The translations under genes were made by a program, and so were the position numbers. A stretch of DNA of 64,000 nt from Bradyrhizobium lablabi (GTDB taxonomy: Bacteria; Pseudomonadota; Alphaproteobacteria; Rhizobiales; Xanthobacteraceae), in NCBI RefSeq assembly GCF_018129385.1, contig NZ_JAFCLN010000006.1, positions 271,696 through 335,695 on the forward strand. The letters are read 5' to 3'. The first letter of the stretch is position 1. Each line of letters opens with the position of its first letter. The notes under the pieces were generated by a model. It did not search any database. It saw nothing but the letters and a program-made list of their open reading frames with translations, and was not told the origin of the DNA. This document shows, piece after piece, positions 36,334-47,601 of the stretch.

Positions 36334-37146
36334 TCAGTCCGCCTGGTCGAACGCGACCACCGGCGGCTTGCCGTTGCGCGCAGCGGTGCGCGGGTTTTCC
36401 TTGCGGCTGAGCATCTCTTTCAGATAGGCGACGTTGGCGGCCGCCTCGTCGGCCGGCAGATCGCCCTTCGCGATGCTCTCGGCTTCCGCAAAACGGCCCT
36501 GTAGACCGATGGCGAGCGCCAGGTTTTGCCGCACGCGCGCATCCGCCCGGCCGGTGGCCTGGGCCTGACGCAGGGTTTCTTCCGCCTTCGGCAGGTTCTT
36601 GGAGAGCACGTAGGACAGGCCGAGATTGGACAGCACCGACGGCTCGTTGGGAGCGATCGCCAGCGCGCTCGCATAATAGCGCCGCGCCTCCTCGTGGCGG
36701 CCCATCTGGTCGAGCGCGGTGCCTTGCACCGAGAGGATGCGCCAGTCCGGATTATCGGGCGAATGGGCGCGGCCCAGCACGTCAAAGGCCTGCTGGAAAT
36801 TGCCGACGTCGACGAGCGCGCGGCCGTAACCCGCCAGCATCTGCTTGTTGGTGGGGTGCGCGATCGAGCCCTGCTCGAGCACGGCGACCGCCTGCGCGCG
36901 CTGGCCGGTGGCGCGTAGCGCAAGGCCATAGCGCAGCGCGGCGTCGGCATCCTTGGGGTTGGCGCGGTAGCGCTCGCCATAGGCCTCCGCGGCGCGGCGC
37001 GGATCGGCATCGGAAGCCGGCTCGGCTCTCGCAGTCAGCGCGCTCTTGACGTCGGTCATGGTCTGGCAGCCGCCAAGGCTCGCGGCCAGGAGGGCCGCCA
37101 GGGCCGCAGAGCCAAGGAACCGGGCAAGGCTGGACTGACGACGCAT
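36334..37146 (-). CDS. tadD: Tad pilus TPR lipoprotein TadD
   Basis: 270 residues. Signal peptide with lipobox (LAASLGGC, Cys about 27), then about five TPR units from residue 50 to 230, including the segments RYYASALAIAPNEPSVLSNL and ALRATGQRAQAVAVLEQGSI. TadD is a pilotin-like assembly factor for the secretin. It is convergent to tadC and separated from it by the accessory segment. Confidence 0.9.
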   Translation of the reverse strand: MRRQSSLARFLGSAALAALLAASLGGCQTMTDVKSALTARAEPASDADPRRAAEAYGERYRANPKDADAALRYGLALRATGQRAQAVAVLEQGSIAHPTNKQMLAGYGRALVDVGNFQQAFDVLGRAHSPDNPDWRILSVQGTALDQMGRHEEARRYYASALAIAPNEPSVLSNLGLSYVLSKNLPKAEETLRQAQATGRADARVRQNLALAIGLQGRFAEAESIAKGDLPADEAAANVAYLKEMLSRKENPRTAARNGKPPVVAFDQAD

Positions 37147-37272
37147 GGCACCTTAACTCACGTGGTTCGGACGGATGGGCTTGCCGAATGCGTCAGCAAT
37201 AGACTGTTAACCCTAATGTCTGGTTAATGGGCGTCCCGCGTCCGTCTGCCATTGAAGAGTCAAGTGAACCGC

Positions 37273-38652
37273 ATGCCCTCCGTGTTCGAGACCGCCCCCA
37301 ACGCCACCGCCATCCCCATCACCTTTGCGACCAAATCGACATGGGAGGCGATTACAGCGGGACTGCCCGCGCCGGCACGACAGTTCGCTCAGGCCAACGG
37401 CTTTTCGGCAAAGCCCGGCAAGTACCTGATCCTGCCGGCCGCCGACGGCCAGATCGCGCAGGTGATTTTCGGGATTGAGGACGAGGGCAGCAAATCGCGC
37501 GACCTGTTTCGGGCCGGCAGCCTGCCCGGCCTGCTGCCGGCCGGAATCTACCGCTTTGCCAATGCGCCGCATGATGCGCGTCTTGCCGCGCTGGCGTTCG
37601 CGCTCGGCAGCTATCGGTTCGGCCGCTACCGCAAGGCGGACGCGGCGGACGTGCGGCTGGTGCCGCCCGACGGCGTCGATGCCGCGGAACTTGTACGCAT
37701 CTCGGAAGCTGCGTTCCTGGCGCGCGATCTCATCAACACGCCGTCAAACGACATGGGACCGGCGGAACTGGAGGCCGCCGCGCGCGATGTTGCCGCGCGT
37801 TTTGGCGCCAGTTCTGTCTGCGTCACGGGCGAGGAGCTTGCGAAGAATTTTCCGCTGATCCATGCGGTCGGCATGGCCTCCAGCCGCGCGCCGCGGCTGA
37901 TCGATTTTTCCTGGGGCGATCCGGCCCATCCGAAAGTGACGCTGGTCGGCAAGGGCGTCTGTTTCGATACCGGCGGACTGGACCTGAAACCTTCCAGCGG
38001 CATGCTGCTGATGAAGAAGGATATGGGCGGCGCCGCCAATGTGCTGGCGCTGGCACAGATGGTGATGGATGCGAAGCTGAAGGTGCGCCTGCGTGTGCTG
38101 ATCCCGGCAGTGGAGAATGCGGTGGCCGGCAATGCGTTCCGGCCGATGGATGTCTTCAAGTCGCGCAAGGGACTGACGGTGGAGATCGGTAACACCGACG
38201 CAGAAGGGCGCCTGATCCTCGCCGACGCGCTGGCGCTCGCGGACGAAGAGAAGCCGGAACTCCTGGTCGATCTCGGTACGCTCACGGGCGCCGCGCGAGT
38301 GGCGCTGGGCCCGGACCTGCCGCCGTTCTACACCAATGACGAAACGCTCGCGGCCGACGTTGCGCGCCTCGCGCGACAGGAGAACGATCCGCTGTGGCGG
38401 ATGCCGCTGTGGCCGCCCTATGATTCATGGCTCGATTCGAAAGTCGCCAACATCAACAACGCGCCGTCCGGCGGCTTTGCCGGCTCAATCACCTGCGCGC
38501 TGTTCCTACAGCGCTTTGTCGAGGCCGCCAAAAGCTGGCTGCATGTCGACATCTACGGCTGGACGCCCTCCGCAAAGCCCGCGCGCCCCGAGGGCGGCGA
38601 ATGCCAGGCCGCGCGCGCGATCTACCAACTCTTGAGCGAACGCTATGGATGA
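37273..38652 (+). CDS. Leucyl aminopeptidase family M17
   Basis: About 459 residues from the ATG at 37273; the longer frame begins with TTG. The M17 catalytic core is intact: VGKGVCFDTGGLDLKPS, MKKDMGGAANVL and NTDAEGRLILADAL, with the metal-binding Lys, Asp and Glu residues, plus the LVDLGTLTGAARVALG segment. It is a cytosolic zinc/manganese aminopeptidase for peptide turnover. It overlaps the NlpC/P60 gene by eight bases, so the two are coupled. Confidence 0.9.
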   Translation: MPSVFETAPNATAIPITFATKSTWEAITAGLPAPARQFAQANGFSAKPGKYLILPAADGQIAQVIFGIEDEGSKSRDLFRAGSLPGLLPAGIYRFANAPHDARLAALAFALGSYRFGRYRKADAADVRLVPPDGVDAAELVRISEAAFLARDLINTPSNDMGPAELEAAARDVAARFGASSVCVTGEELAKNFPLIHAVGMASSRAPRLIDFSWGDPAHPKVTLVGKGVCFDTGGLDLKPSSGMLLMKKDMGGAANVLALAQMVMDAKLKVRLRVLIPAVENAVAGNAFRPMDVFKSRKGLTVEIGNTDAEGRLILADALALADEEKPELLVDLGTLTGAARVALGPDLPPFYTNDETLAADVARLARQENDPLWRMPLWPPYDSWLDSKVANINNAPSGGFAGSITCALFLQRFVEAAKSWLHVDIYGWTPSAKPARPEGGECQAARAIYQLLSERYG

Positions 38653-39490
38653 CCCCCGCCTCACGCCTGCGCGCGGCGATCTCGCCGCCAAATATCTCGA
38701 AGGCAAGGTGAAAGCCGCGCGCTTTGTCGAGGGCGCCGAGTTCGAGGTGATCGACGCAATCGCCCCGGTGCGCCGCGCGCCGGCCTCCGATGCCGAGCAG
38801 TTGACGCAAGCCTTGAGGGGCGAGCGCGTCACCATCTACGATCGCAATGGCGAAGGCTTTGTGTGGGGACAATTGGTCAGCGACGGCTATGTCGGCTGGC
38901 TGCCGGATAGTGCGCTGGCAAAGCCCGCATCCGCGCCGACGCACAAGGTCACCGCGCTGCGAACCCTCGCGTTTCCCGGCCCTTCGATCAAGCTGCCGCC
39001 ATTGGACGCGCTGCCTTTTGGCGCACGGGTGGCGGTCGCGCGCGAGGACGGCGCCTTCGCCGTCACCCGCGACGGCCATTATTTGCCGCGCCGGCATCTT
39101 GGCGCGCTCGATGCGCATGCGCCGGACTTCGTCGCGGTCGCCGAACGCTTCGCCGGCACGCCCTATCTGTGGGGCGGCAAGAGCAGCCTTGGCATCGATT
39201 GCTCGGGCCTGGTGCAGATCGCGCTCAGTGCAGCCGGCACCGGCTGCCCGCGCGACAGCGATATGCAGTGCGACGGGCTGGGCCGGGAATTGACGGCCGC
39301 CGAGGCGAAGAACCTGCAGCGCGGCGACCTGATCTTCTGGAAAGGCCACGTTGCGATCGCCCGCGACGCCGTCACGATCGTACACGCCAACGCGCATCAC
39401 ATGGCAACCGTGATCGAGAACACAAAGGATGCGATGGCGCGGATCAAGGCCGCGGGCAGCGAGGTGACCGCGATCAAGCGGCTTGTCTGA
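38645..39490 (+). CDS. NlpC/P60 cysteine peptidase with SH3-like domains
   Basis: 281 residues. Two N-terminal bacterial SH3-like regions (about 40-150) and a C-terminal NlpC/P60 domain with catalytic Cys in GIDCSGLVQIAL, His in WKGHVAIARD and the HANAHHM segment. No signal peptide is visible, so the protein may act in the cytoplasm on recycled muropeptides, in line with the coupled aminopeptidase (inference). Enzymes of this type cleave D-Glu-diaminopimelate bonds. Confidence 0.88.
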   Translation: MDDPRLTPARGDLAAKYLEGKVKAARFVEGAEFEVIDAIAPVRRAPASDAEQLTQALRGERVTIYDRNGEGFVWGQLVSDGYVGWLPDSALAKPASAPTHKVTALRTLAFPGPSIKLPPLDALPFGARVAVAREDGAFAVTRDGHYLPRRHLGALDAHAPDFVAVAERFAGTPYLWGGKSSLGIDCSGLVQIALSAAGTGCPRDSDMQCDGLGRELTAAEAKNLQRGDLIFWKGHVAIARDAVTIVHANAHHMATVIENTKDAMARIKAAGSEVTAIKRLV

Positions 39491-39504
39491 GCCGGACGAA
39501 CAGC

Positions 39505-39630
39505 GGGGCTACATCCTTCGAGACGGCGCTTCGCGCCTCCTCAGGATAAGGTCTTGAAGCGTAGTGCCGTGCTGCCAGACCCTCATGGTGAGGAGCGCGG
39601 CAAGGCCGCGCGTCTCGAACCACGAGGCCA
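39505..39630. repeat. Intergenic repeat (CCTTCGAGACG / CTCCTCAGGAT type)
   Basis: Holds CATCCTTCGAGACGGCGC, GCCTCCTCAGGATAAGG and CTCATGGTGAGGAGCGCGGC. A shorter relative (GTCGTCCTTCGAGGCGCGC and CTCAGGATAACG) is at about 2658-2702. It separates two convergent genes. Confidence 0.55.
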
Positions 39631-39631
39631 A

Positions 39632-41257
<1,626 letters not shown>

Positions 41258-41260
41258 GCG

Positions 41261-42445
41261 CTACCCCTGCCGGAACGTCTTGCGCGGATCGAACGCGTCG
41301 CGCACGGCCTCGCCGATGAAGATCAGCAGCGACAGCATGATGGCGACAGCGAAGAACCCGGTGAAGCCGAGCCATGGCGCCTGCACATTGGCCTTGCCCT
41401 GCGCCAGCAATTCGCCGAGCGACGGCGATCCCGGCGGCAGGCCGAAGCCGAGGAAGTCGAGCGCGGTCAGCGTCATCACCGAAGACGACACGATGAACGG
41501 CAGGAAGGTCATGGTGGCGACCATCGCGTTCGGCAGCAGATGGCGGAACATGATCACGGAATTGGACACGCCGAGCGCCCGTGCCGCCTGGATGTATTCG
41601 AAGTTGCGCCCACGCAAAAATTCCGCGCGCACGAGGCCGACGAGAGAAGTCCAGGAGAACAGCAGCAGGATGCCAAGCAGGACGAAGAAGCCGGGCACCA
41701 GCACCGACGACAGGATCAGGAGCAGGTAGAGCGAGGGAATCGCGCCCCAGATTTCGATCACGCGCTGGAAGATGAGATCGGTCCAGCCGCCGAAATAGCC
41801 CTGCACGCCGCCCGCGACGACACCGATGATCGAGGACAGGATGGTCAGGGTCAGACCGAACAGCACCGAGATGCGGAAGCCGTAGATCAGCCGCGCCACC
41901 ACATCGCGGCCCTGATCGTCAGTGCCGAGCCAGTTGTATTCGAGGTCGCGGCAGCTCTTCAGGCCCTTCTTTTCCAGTACGGGCTTGCACTGCTCCTCCG
42001 TCAACATCCAGGTCGGCTTCGACGGCGCCGGCGTCGGCAAATCCAGATTGTGCGTGGAATAGGAATAGCGGATCGGCGGCCAGATGATCCAGCCGCCCTT
42101 GTCCGCGATCAGCTTTTGCAAGTACGGGTCACGATAGTCGGCCGCGGTCTCGAAATCGCCCCCAAAGGTGGTCTCGGAATAGCTGATGAAGGCCGGCCAG
42201 TAGAGCCTTCCGTCATACTTGACCATGAATGGTCTGTCGTTGGCGATCAGCTCCGCAAACAGCGAGATCAGGAACAGCGCCAGAAATATCCAGAGCGACC
42301 AGTAGCCGCGGCGATTTGCCTTGAAGTTCTGCCAACGCCGCTTGTTGAGCGGCGACATCGCAAGCGGACGGGGCGTGACCGGCACAACGGTGCCGAGCGG
42401 CGATTGCGTCGAGGCTTCGATCGGTTGCGGTGCGAGCGTTGTCAT
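41261..42445 (-). CDS. yejE: Peptide ABC transporter permease YejE
   Basis: 394 residues from the ATG at 42445, which overlaps the yejB stop by one base. A cytoplasmic N terminus, one helix, a long periplasmic loop with a Cys pair (EEQCKPVLEKKGLKSC) and the NWLGTDDQGRDVVARLIYG motif, then a five-helix permease core with the EYIQAARALGVSN coupling loop. The open frame continuing to 43798 is antisense accident. Confidence 0.94.
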   Translation of the reverse strand: MTTLAPQPIEASTQSPLGTVVPVTPRPLAMSPLNKRRWQNFKANRRGYWSLWIFLALFLISLFAELIANDRPFMVKYDGRLYWPAFISYSETTFGGDFETAADYRDPYLQKLIADKGGWIIWPPIRYSYSTHNLDLPTPAPSKPTWMLTEEQCKPVLEKKGLKSCRDLEYNWLGTDDQGRDVVARLIYGFRISVLFGLTLTILSSIIGVVAGGVQGYFGGWTDLIFQRVIEIWGAIPSLYLLLILSSVLVPGFFVLLGILLLFSWTSLVGLVRAEFLRGRNFEYIQAARALGVSNSVIMFRHLLPNAMVATMTFLPFIVSSSVMTLTALDFLGFGLPPGSPSLGELLAQGKANVQAPWLGFTGFFAVAIMLSLLIFIGEAVRDAFDPRKTFRQG

Positions 42446-43557
42446 CAGACCTCCCTCGCCTCGAAATCGATTCTTGGATCGATCCACATATAGGTGAGGT
42501 CGGAGATCAGGCCCACCACAAGGCCAACAAGCGAGAAGATGAACAAGGTGCCGAACACAACCGGATAGTCGCGGTTGAGCACGCTCTCGAAGCCAAGAAG
42601 CCCCAGTCCGTCGAGCGAGAAAATGGTCTCGATCAACAGCGAGCCCGAGAAGAACGCGTGGACGAACGCGCCGGGAAAACCTGCGATCACGATCAGCATG
42701 GCGTTGCGGAAGATGTGGCCGTAAAGCACCTGCCGTTCGCTGCAGCCCTTGGCGCGCGCCGTCATCACATATTGCTTCCTGATCTCGTCGAGGAACGAGT
42801 TCTTGGTCAGCAGCGTCATGGTGGCGAAGGCGCCCAGGCCCATGGCAATCAAAGGCAGCGTGATGTGCCAGAAATAGTCGATGATCTTCCAGTACCAGGG
42901 AAATTGCGACCAGCCGTCGGATGTGAGACCGCGCAACGGAAACCAGTTGAAGAAAGAACCGCCGGCAAAGAGGATGATCAGCAGGATCGCGAACAGGAAG
43001 CCGGGTATCGCGAAGCCGACGATGATCACGGCCGAAGTCCAGGTATCGAAACGCGAGCCGTCCTTGACCGCTTTGCGGATGCCGAGCGGGATCGAGATCA
43101 GATAGGTCAGCAGCGTCAGCCACAAGCCCAGCGAGATCGAGACCGGCAGCTTCTCCTTGATGAGCTGGAGGACGGTGGTGTCGCGGAAATAGCTCTTGCC
43201 GAAGTCGAAGCGAGCAAAATTCCACACCATCAGCGCAAAGCGCTCCGGCGCCGGCTTGTCGAAACCGAACTGCTTTTCCAGATTCTTGATAAAGTCCGGA
43301 TCGAGGCCCTGCGCACCGCGGTACTTGGAGTTTACGGCATCGGCCGATGCGCCGGCCTGCGGTGTACGGCCGGCGAAATCGCCGCTCGAAGAACCCGAGA
43401 TGCGGGAGGAGCCGCCGGTATCGGCACCCGAGAGCTGCGCGATGACACGCTCGACCGGACCACCCGGCGCGAACTGCACGACCACGAAGGAAACGAACAG
43501 GATACCCAGCAGCGTCGGGAACATCAGGAGGATGCGTCGAGCGATGTAGGCGGCCAT
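42445..43557 (-). CDS. yejB: Peptide ABC transporter permease YejB
   Basis: 370 residues, DppB-like permease. N-terminal helix (RILLMFPTLLGILFVSFVVV), a periplasmic loop containing an extra Ser/Gly-rich segment around residues 45-75, the GLDPDFIKNLEKQFGFDKP region, and the EIRKQYVMTARAKGCSE coupling motif. It overlaps yejA by one base at TAATG. Confidence 0.94.
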   Translation of the reverse strand: MAAYIARRILLMFPTLLGILFVSFVVVQFAPGGPVERVIAQLSGADTGGSSRISGSSSGDFAGRTPQAGASADAVNSKYRGAQGLDPDFIKNLEKQFGFDKPAPERFALMVWNFARFDFGKSYFRDTTVLQLIKEKLPVSISLGLWLTLLTYLISIPLGIRKAVKDGSRFDTWTSAVIIVGFAIPGFLFAILLIILFAGGSFFNWFPLRGLTSDGWSQFPWYWKIIDYFWHITLPLIAMGLGAFATMTLLTKNSFLDEIRKQYVMTARAKGCSERQVLYGHIFRNAMLIVIAGFPGAFVHAFFSGSLLIETIFSLDGLGLLGFESVLNRDYPVVFGTLFIFSLVGLVVGLISDLTYMWIDPRIDFEAREV

Positions 43558-45440
43558 TACTGCTTCGCCTGCTCGAGTTTGCGGGCTTTGGCGGCGTCAT
43601 ACCACCAGATGACGCGCTCGCCGGAGCCCGATGGATCGATCTGGTACCGCGGCAGGTCCTTCGGACGATCGAACATGTCCCAATAGGCCAATCGATGGGT
43701 CTTGTTGTACCACTGCGGCACCCAGTAGCGGCCGGCGCGGAAGACGCGGTCAAAGGCATGGCAGGCGACGGTGAGTTCGGCACGCCTCTCGGCGGCAATG
43801 ATCTTTTCGATCAAAGCATCGATGGCCGGATTTTCGATGCCGGCGAGATTGTACGAGCCCTTGGTCTTGGCCGAGGACGAGGAGAAGTAGGCGCGCATCG
43901 AGTCGCCGGGCGTGGTCGACATCGAGAAGCGCGTGATGGTCATGTCGAAATCGAAATCTTCCACCCGCGCGCGGTACTGCACCGCATCGACCATGCGCGG
44001 GCTGGCCTCGATGCCGAGCGTGCCGAGATTCTTGATGTAGGGCGCGTGATGCGGATTGAGCGACGGCTCCTCGTAGAGGAATTCGATGCGGAACACTTCG
44101 CCGCTCGGCGTCATCCGCTTGCCGTCCTTGATGACGAAGCCGGCCTCGTTGAGCAATTGCTGCGCCTTGCGCAGCATGTTGCGGTCCTGGCCTGAGCCGT
44201 CCGAAACCGGCGGCACGTAGGGCTGGCCGAACACTTCGTCGGGAACCTGGCCGCGGAACGGCTCCAGCAGCTTCAGCTCCTCCGGCGAGGGCGGCCCCTC
44301 CGCCATCATGTCCGAATTCTGGAACGGCGAATGCGTACGCGCATAGGCGTCGTACATGATGGTCTTGTTGGTCCATTCGAAATCGAAGGCGTTGATCAGC
44401 GCCTCGCGCACGCGCGGATCCTTGAACTTGTCGCGGCGGGTGTTGATGAACCAGCCCTGCGCGCCTGACGGCCTTTCGTCCGGCACCTGCTCGCGCTTGA
44501 CCCGGCCGTCCTTGATGGCCGGGAAATCGTAACGCGTCGCCCAGATGCGCGCGGTGAACTCCTCGCGGAACAGATAGTTCTTGCCGGTGAAACCTTCAAA
44601 AGCGACGTCGCGATCGCGATAGAACTCGTAACGAACCAGATCGTAGTTGAAGTAGCCGCGGCAGACCGGAAGGTTTGCACCCCACCAATCCTTGACGCGT
44701 TCGTACTCGATATAGCGATTGACCTCGAATTTTCCGACCCTGTAGGGGCCCGAGCCCAGCGGCGTGTCGAGCGTCGATTCATCGAACGGTCGCGTCTCAT
44801 AATATTTCTTTGAGAAGATCGGCAGGCTCGCAACATAAAGCGGCACGTCCCGTGCACGCTTCTCGGCGAAGGTGACGATCACGGTTGCTTCATCAACAAC
44901 CTCAGCGCCTTTCACATCCCGCATTTGTACCTGGACCAGCGGATGGCCCTTGGCCTTCAGTGTGTTGATGGACCAGGCTACGTCATGTGCCGTGATCTTC
45001 GTGCCATCGTGAAATCTGACCTCGGGACGCAGCGTGAAGCGATAGGCGAGTTTATCGGCCGAAATCCGGACCGACTTCGCGACCAGCCCATACATCGCAT
45101 CGGGCTCGTCGCCTGCACGCACCATCAACGCCGAGAAAGTCAGATCCATTCCCTGCGCGCCCTCGCCTTTCAGGATATAGGCGTTGAGCGAATTGAAGGT
45201 CTGATAGGACTGGTTATAGGCGCGGGTCGATGGAATGGTCGAGAACACGCCGCCCTTCGGCGCCCCCACATTCACATAGTCGAAATTCTTGAAGTCCGCG
45301 GGATACTTCAAGTCACCGAACGCCGAGATGCCGTGCACCTCGGTGTCCGCCTCCTCTGCGGCACGCAGCGGCCCAAGCCGCAAAACGCTCAGCGCGCCTG
45401 CGCCAAGGCCGAGGACATGCCGGCGGGAGAATTGCGCCAT
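43557..45440 (-). CDS. yejA: Extracellular solute-binding protein, YejA-like (copy 1)
   Basis: 627 residues from MAQFSRRHV; the longer frame has no leader. A Tat-like signal (SRRHVLGLGAGAL) with cleavage near RAAEEA. The SBP_bac_5 fold is visible from HGISAFGDLKYPADFKNFDY on, with GSGPYRVGKFEVNR and the C-terminal YWVPQWYNKTHRLAYWD motif. It binds oligopeptides in the periplasm for YejBEF. It is 14 bases from the second copy upstream. Confidence 0.93.
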   Translation of the reverse strand: MAQFSRRHVLGLGAGALSVLRLGPLRAAEEADTEVHGISAFGDLKYPADFKNFDYVNVGAPKGGVFSTIPSTRAYNQSYQTFNSLNAYILKGEGAQGMDLTFSALMVRAGDEPDAMYGLVAKSVRISADKLAYRFTLRPEVRFHDGTKITAHDVAWSINTLKAKGHPLVQVQMRDVKGAEVVDEATVIVTFAEKRARDVPLYVASLPIFSKKYYETRPFDESTLDTPLGSGPYRVGKFEVNRYIEYERVKDWWGANLPVCRGYFNYDLVRYEFYRDRDVAFEGFTGKNYLFREEFTARIWATRYDFPAIKDGRVKREQVPDERPSGAQGWFINTRRDKFKDPRVREALINAFDFEWTNKTIMYDAYARTHSPFQNSDMMAEGPPSPEELKLLEPFRGQVPDEVFGQPYVPPVSDGSGQDRNMLRKAQQLLNEAGFVIKDGKRMTPSGEVFRIEFLYEEPSLNPHHAPYIKNLGTLGIEASPRMVDAVQYRARVEDFDFDMTITRFSMSTTPGDSMRAYFSSSSAKTKGSYNLAGIENPAIDALIEKIIAAERRAELTVACHAFDRVFRAGRYWVPQWYNKTHRLAYWDMFDRPKDLPRYQIDPSGSGERVIWWYDAAKARKLEQAKQ

Positions 45441-45454
45441 GCGCGGAAATTCCT

Positions 45455-47353
45455 TCAAGAGCGCTTGCCGATACGGGCGGCCTTCTCCGCATCGTTCCAC
45501 CAGAGCGACGGAAGACCGGAGCGGCCATATTTGGGCATCGGCTCGGCATGGCTGAACCGATCCCAGCGGGCATAGCGCGAAAAGCCGTAGGTGAATTGCG
45601 GCACGAGATAGAAGTTCCACAGCAGGACGCGATCGAGCGCCCGCGAAGCCGCCACCAGCCCCTCGCGATCGGTCGCGAAGATGACCTTCTCGATCAGCGC
45701 ATCGACGGCCGGATTCTTGATGCCGAGCGTGTTGCGCGAGCCCGGCTGATCGGCCGCCTGCGAGCCCCAGAATTCACGCTGCTCGTTGCCGGGTGACAGC
45801 GACTGGCCCCACTGATCGATGATCATGTCGAAGTCGAAGCTGCGGATGCGATTCTGATATTGCGCATCGTCGACGACCCGGATCGAAGTGCTGACTCCGA
45901 TGCGCTCAAGCGACGGCTTGTAGAACAGCGCAATACGTTCGGCCGAGGGATCCTGTACGAGGATTTCAACCGTGACCGGTTTACCCGCCGTGTCGACCAG
46001 CTTGCGCTCCTTCACCTCGAAGCCGGCTTCTTTCAGCAGCCTGGCCGCTTCGCGCAGATTGCTGCGGACATTTTCCGGATTGCCGCCGACCGGGTTGGCA
46101 TAGGCCGTCGTGAACACCTCCGGCGGCACCTTGTCGCGCAGCGGCTCCAGCAGCGCCAGTTCCTGTCCCTTCGGCAAGCCGGAGCAGGCGAGCTCGGTGC
46201 CTTCGAAATAGCTATTGATACGTTTGTACTGGCTGTAGAAGAGCTGCTTGTTCATCTCCTCGAAATCGAACGCGTAGTTGAAGGCACGCCGTACCCTCGC
46301 GTCCCTGAACTGCTCCCGCCGGTTGTTGATGGCAAATGCCTGCATCCGGCCGGAATCGTTGATCGGAAATTCTTCCTTGACGACGCGTTTGTCGGTGACC
46401 GCCGGGAAGTCATACGCCGTCGCCCATTGCTTGGCGGAATTCTCGGCGATCCAGTCGGCCTGATCGGCCTTGAACGCCTCCAGCGCAACCAGGTTGTCGC
46501 GGAAAAACTCGAAGCGCAACTCGTCAAAATTGTTCTGCCCGACGCGCACCGGCAGCTTGGCACCCCAGTAATCCTTCACGCGCTCCAGCGTGACCGAGCG
46601 ACCCGCGACGAAATCCTTGATTCGGTAGGGACCCGAGCCCAGCGGCTTCTCCAGCGTGGTCTGCGAGATATCGCGCTTGCGGCCCTGCTCGTCGGTACCT
46701 TCCCACCAATGCTTGGGAAGTACCGGAATTTCGCCGACGATGGTTGGCAATTCGCGATTGCCCGGCATGTCGAAGGTGAACTTGATGTCGCGCTCGCCGC
46801 TCTTTTCGGATTTCACGACGTGGCGATAATAGGCGGCGTAAAACGGGCTCAGTTTCTTGAGCGTCTCCAGCGAAAAGATCACGTCTTCCGGCGTCACCGG
46901 CTTGCCGTCGTGCCAGCGCGCTTCCTTGTTGAGGCGATAGATCACCCAGGAGAAATCGTCGGGATGGGCGGCCGCTTCCGCGAGCAGGCCGTACTGTGTG
47001 ACGACCTCGTCCAGCGATTTCGCCATCAGCGTTTCGTAAATCTGGGTCGCCGCTGGCGCGAGATTACCCTTGATGCCGGCAACGGCGATGTTGAAGTTAT
47101 CGAAGGTGCCGATCGAGATCATCCGTGCCACGCCACCCTTGGGCGCATCCGGATTGACATAGTCGTAGCGCTTGAAATCGGCGGGATACTTGATGTCGCC
47201 GAACAGCGACAATGCGTGCCGCCAGGCCGGTTCGTTGCCGGCACCTTGCGCCTTTGCGGTCTCGAGTACGGGAAACGCTGTTGCCAGACCGAGGGCGGGA
47301 GCCATGGCGGCCACGGCGCCGCCTTGCAGGAGATGTCGTCGGGTAATCGTCAA
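45455..47353 (-). CDS. Extracellular solute-binding protein, YejA-like (copy 2)
   Basis: 632 residues. A Tat motif (TRRHLLQGGAV) precedes cleavage near TAKAQG. It is clearly related to copy 1 over its whole length (LFGDIKYPADFKRYDYVNPD, LGSGPYRIKDFVAGRS, YLVPQFTYGFSRYARWDR). Probably the first gene of the yej operon. Two binding proteins may widen the range of peptides taken up (inference). Confidence 0.92.
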   Translation of the reverse strand: MTITRRHLLQGGAVAAMAPALGLATAFPVLETAKAQGAGNEPAWRHALSLFGDIKYPADFKRYDYVNPDAPKGGVARMISIGTFDNFNIAVAGIKGNLAPAATQIYETLMAKSLDEVVTQYGLLAEAAAHPDDFSWVIYRLNKEARWHDGKPVTPEDVIFSLETLKKLSPFYAAYYRHVVKSEKSGERDIKFTFDMPGNRELPTIVGEIPVLPKHWWEGTDEQGRKRDISQTTLEKPLGSGPYRIKDFVAGRSVTLERVKDYWGAKLPVRVGQNNFDELRFEFFRDNLVALEAFKADQADWIAENSAKQWATAYDFPAVTDKRVVKEEFPINDSGRMQAFAINNRREQFRDARVRRAFNYAFDFEEMNKQLFYSQYKRINSYFEGTELACSGLPKGQELALLEPLRDKVPPEVFTTAYANPVGGNPENVRSNLREAARLLKEAGFEVKERKLVDTAGKPVTVEILVQDPSAERIALFYKPSLERIGVSTSIRVVDDAQYQNRIRSFDFDMIIDQWGQSLSPGNEQREFWGSQAADQPGSRNTLGIKNPAVDALIEKVIFATDREGLVAASRALDRVLLWNFYLVPQFTYGFSRYARWDRFSHAEPMPKYGRSGLPSLWWNDAEKAARIGKRS

Positions 47354-47546
47354 ATCAGAATTCCTGTTGCTGTTGCACGCCCCGGAATCTTGGTCCTTCA
47401 GCCCCGCGCTTGAAGCCCACTATAAGGCAGGTATTCGACCGATTATGTTGCTTTTTCCTCATCTTGCCAGTCCGGGAACCTTATTGCTGCGGCGAAACGT
47501 CCCGATAACAACAATGCGATCCCCCTGGACATGATCCCCATAGGCA

Positions 47547-47571
47547 AACGGCCAGGCATGGCCTGGCCGTT
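47547..47571 (-). terminator. Possible terminator of cycM
   Basis: An 11-bp perfect stem (AACGGCCAGGC, 47547-47557, with GCCTGGCCGTT, 47561-47571) around a 3-base loop, 31 bases after the cycM stop. On the minus strand only GTTTG follows, so the T-run is weak. Confidence 0.55.
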
Positions 47572-47601
47572 CAACAAAATAGGTGCGGGACTGTCCAATA
47601 A

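Noticed and set aside
41261..43798. 845-codon frame extending yejE upstream
   Set aside because: The upstream part overlaps yejB in another frame; yejE starts at the TGATG junction at 42445.
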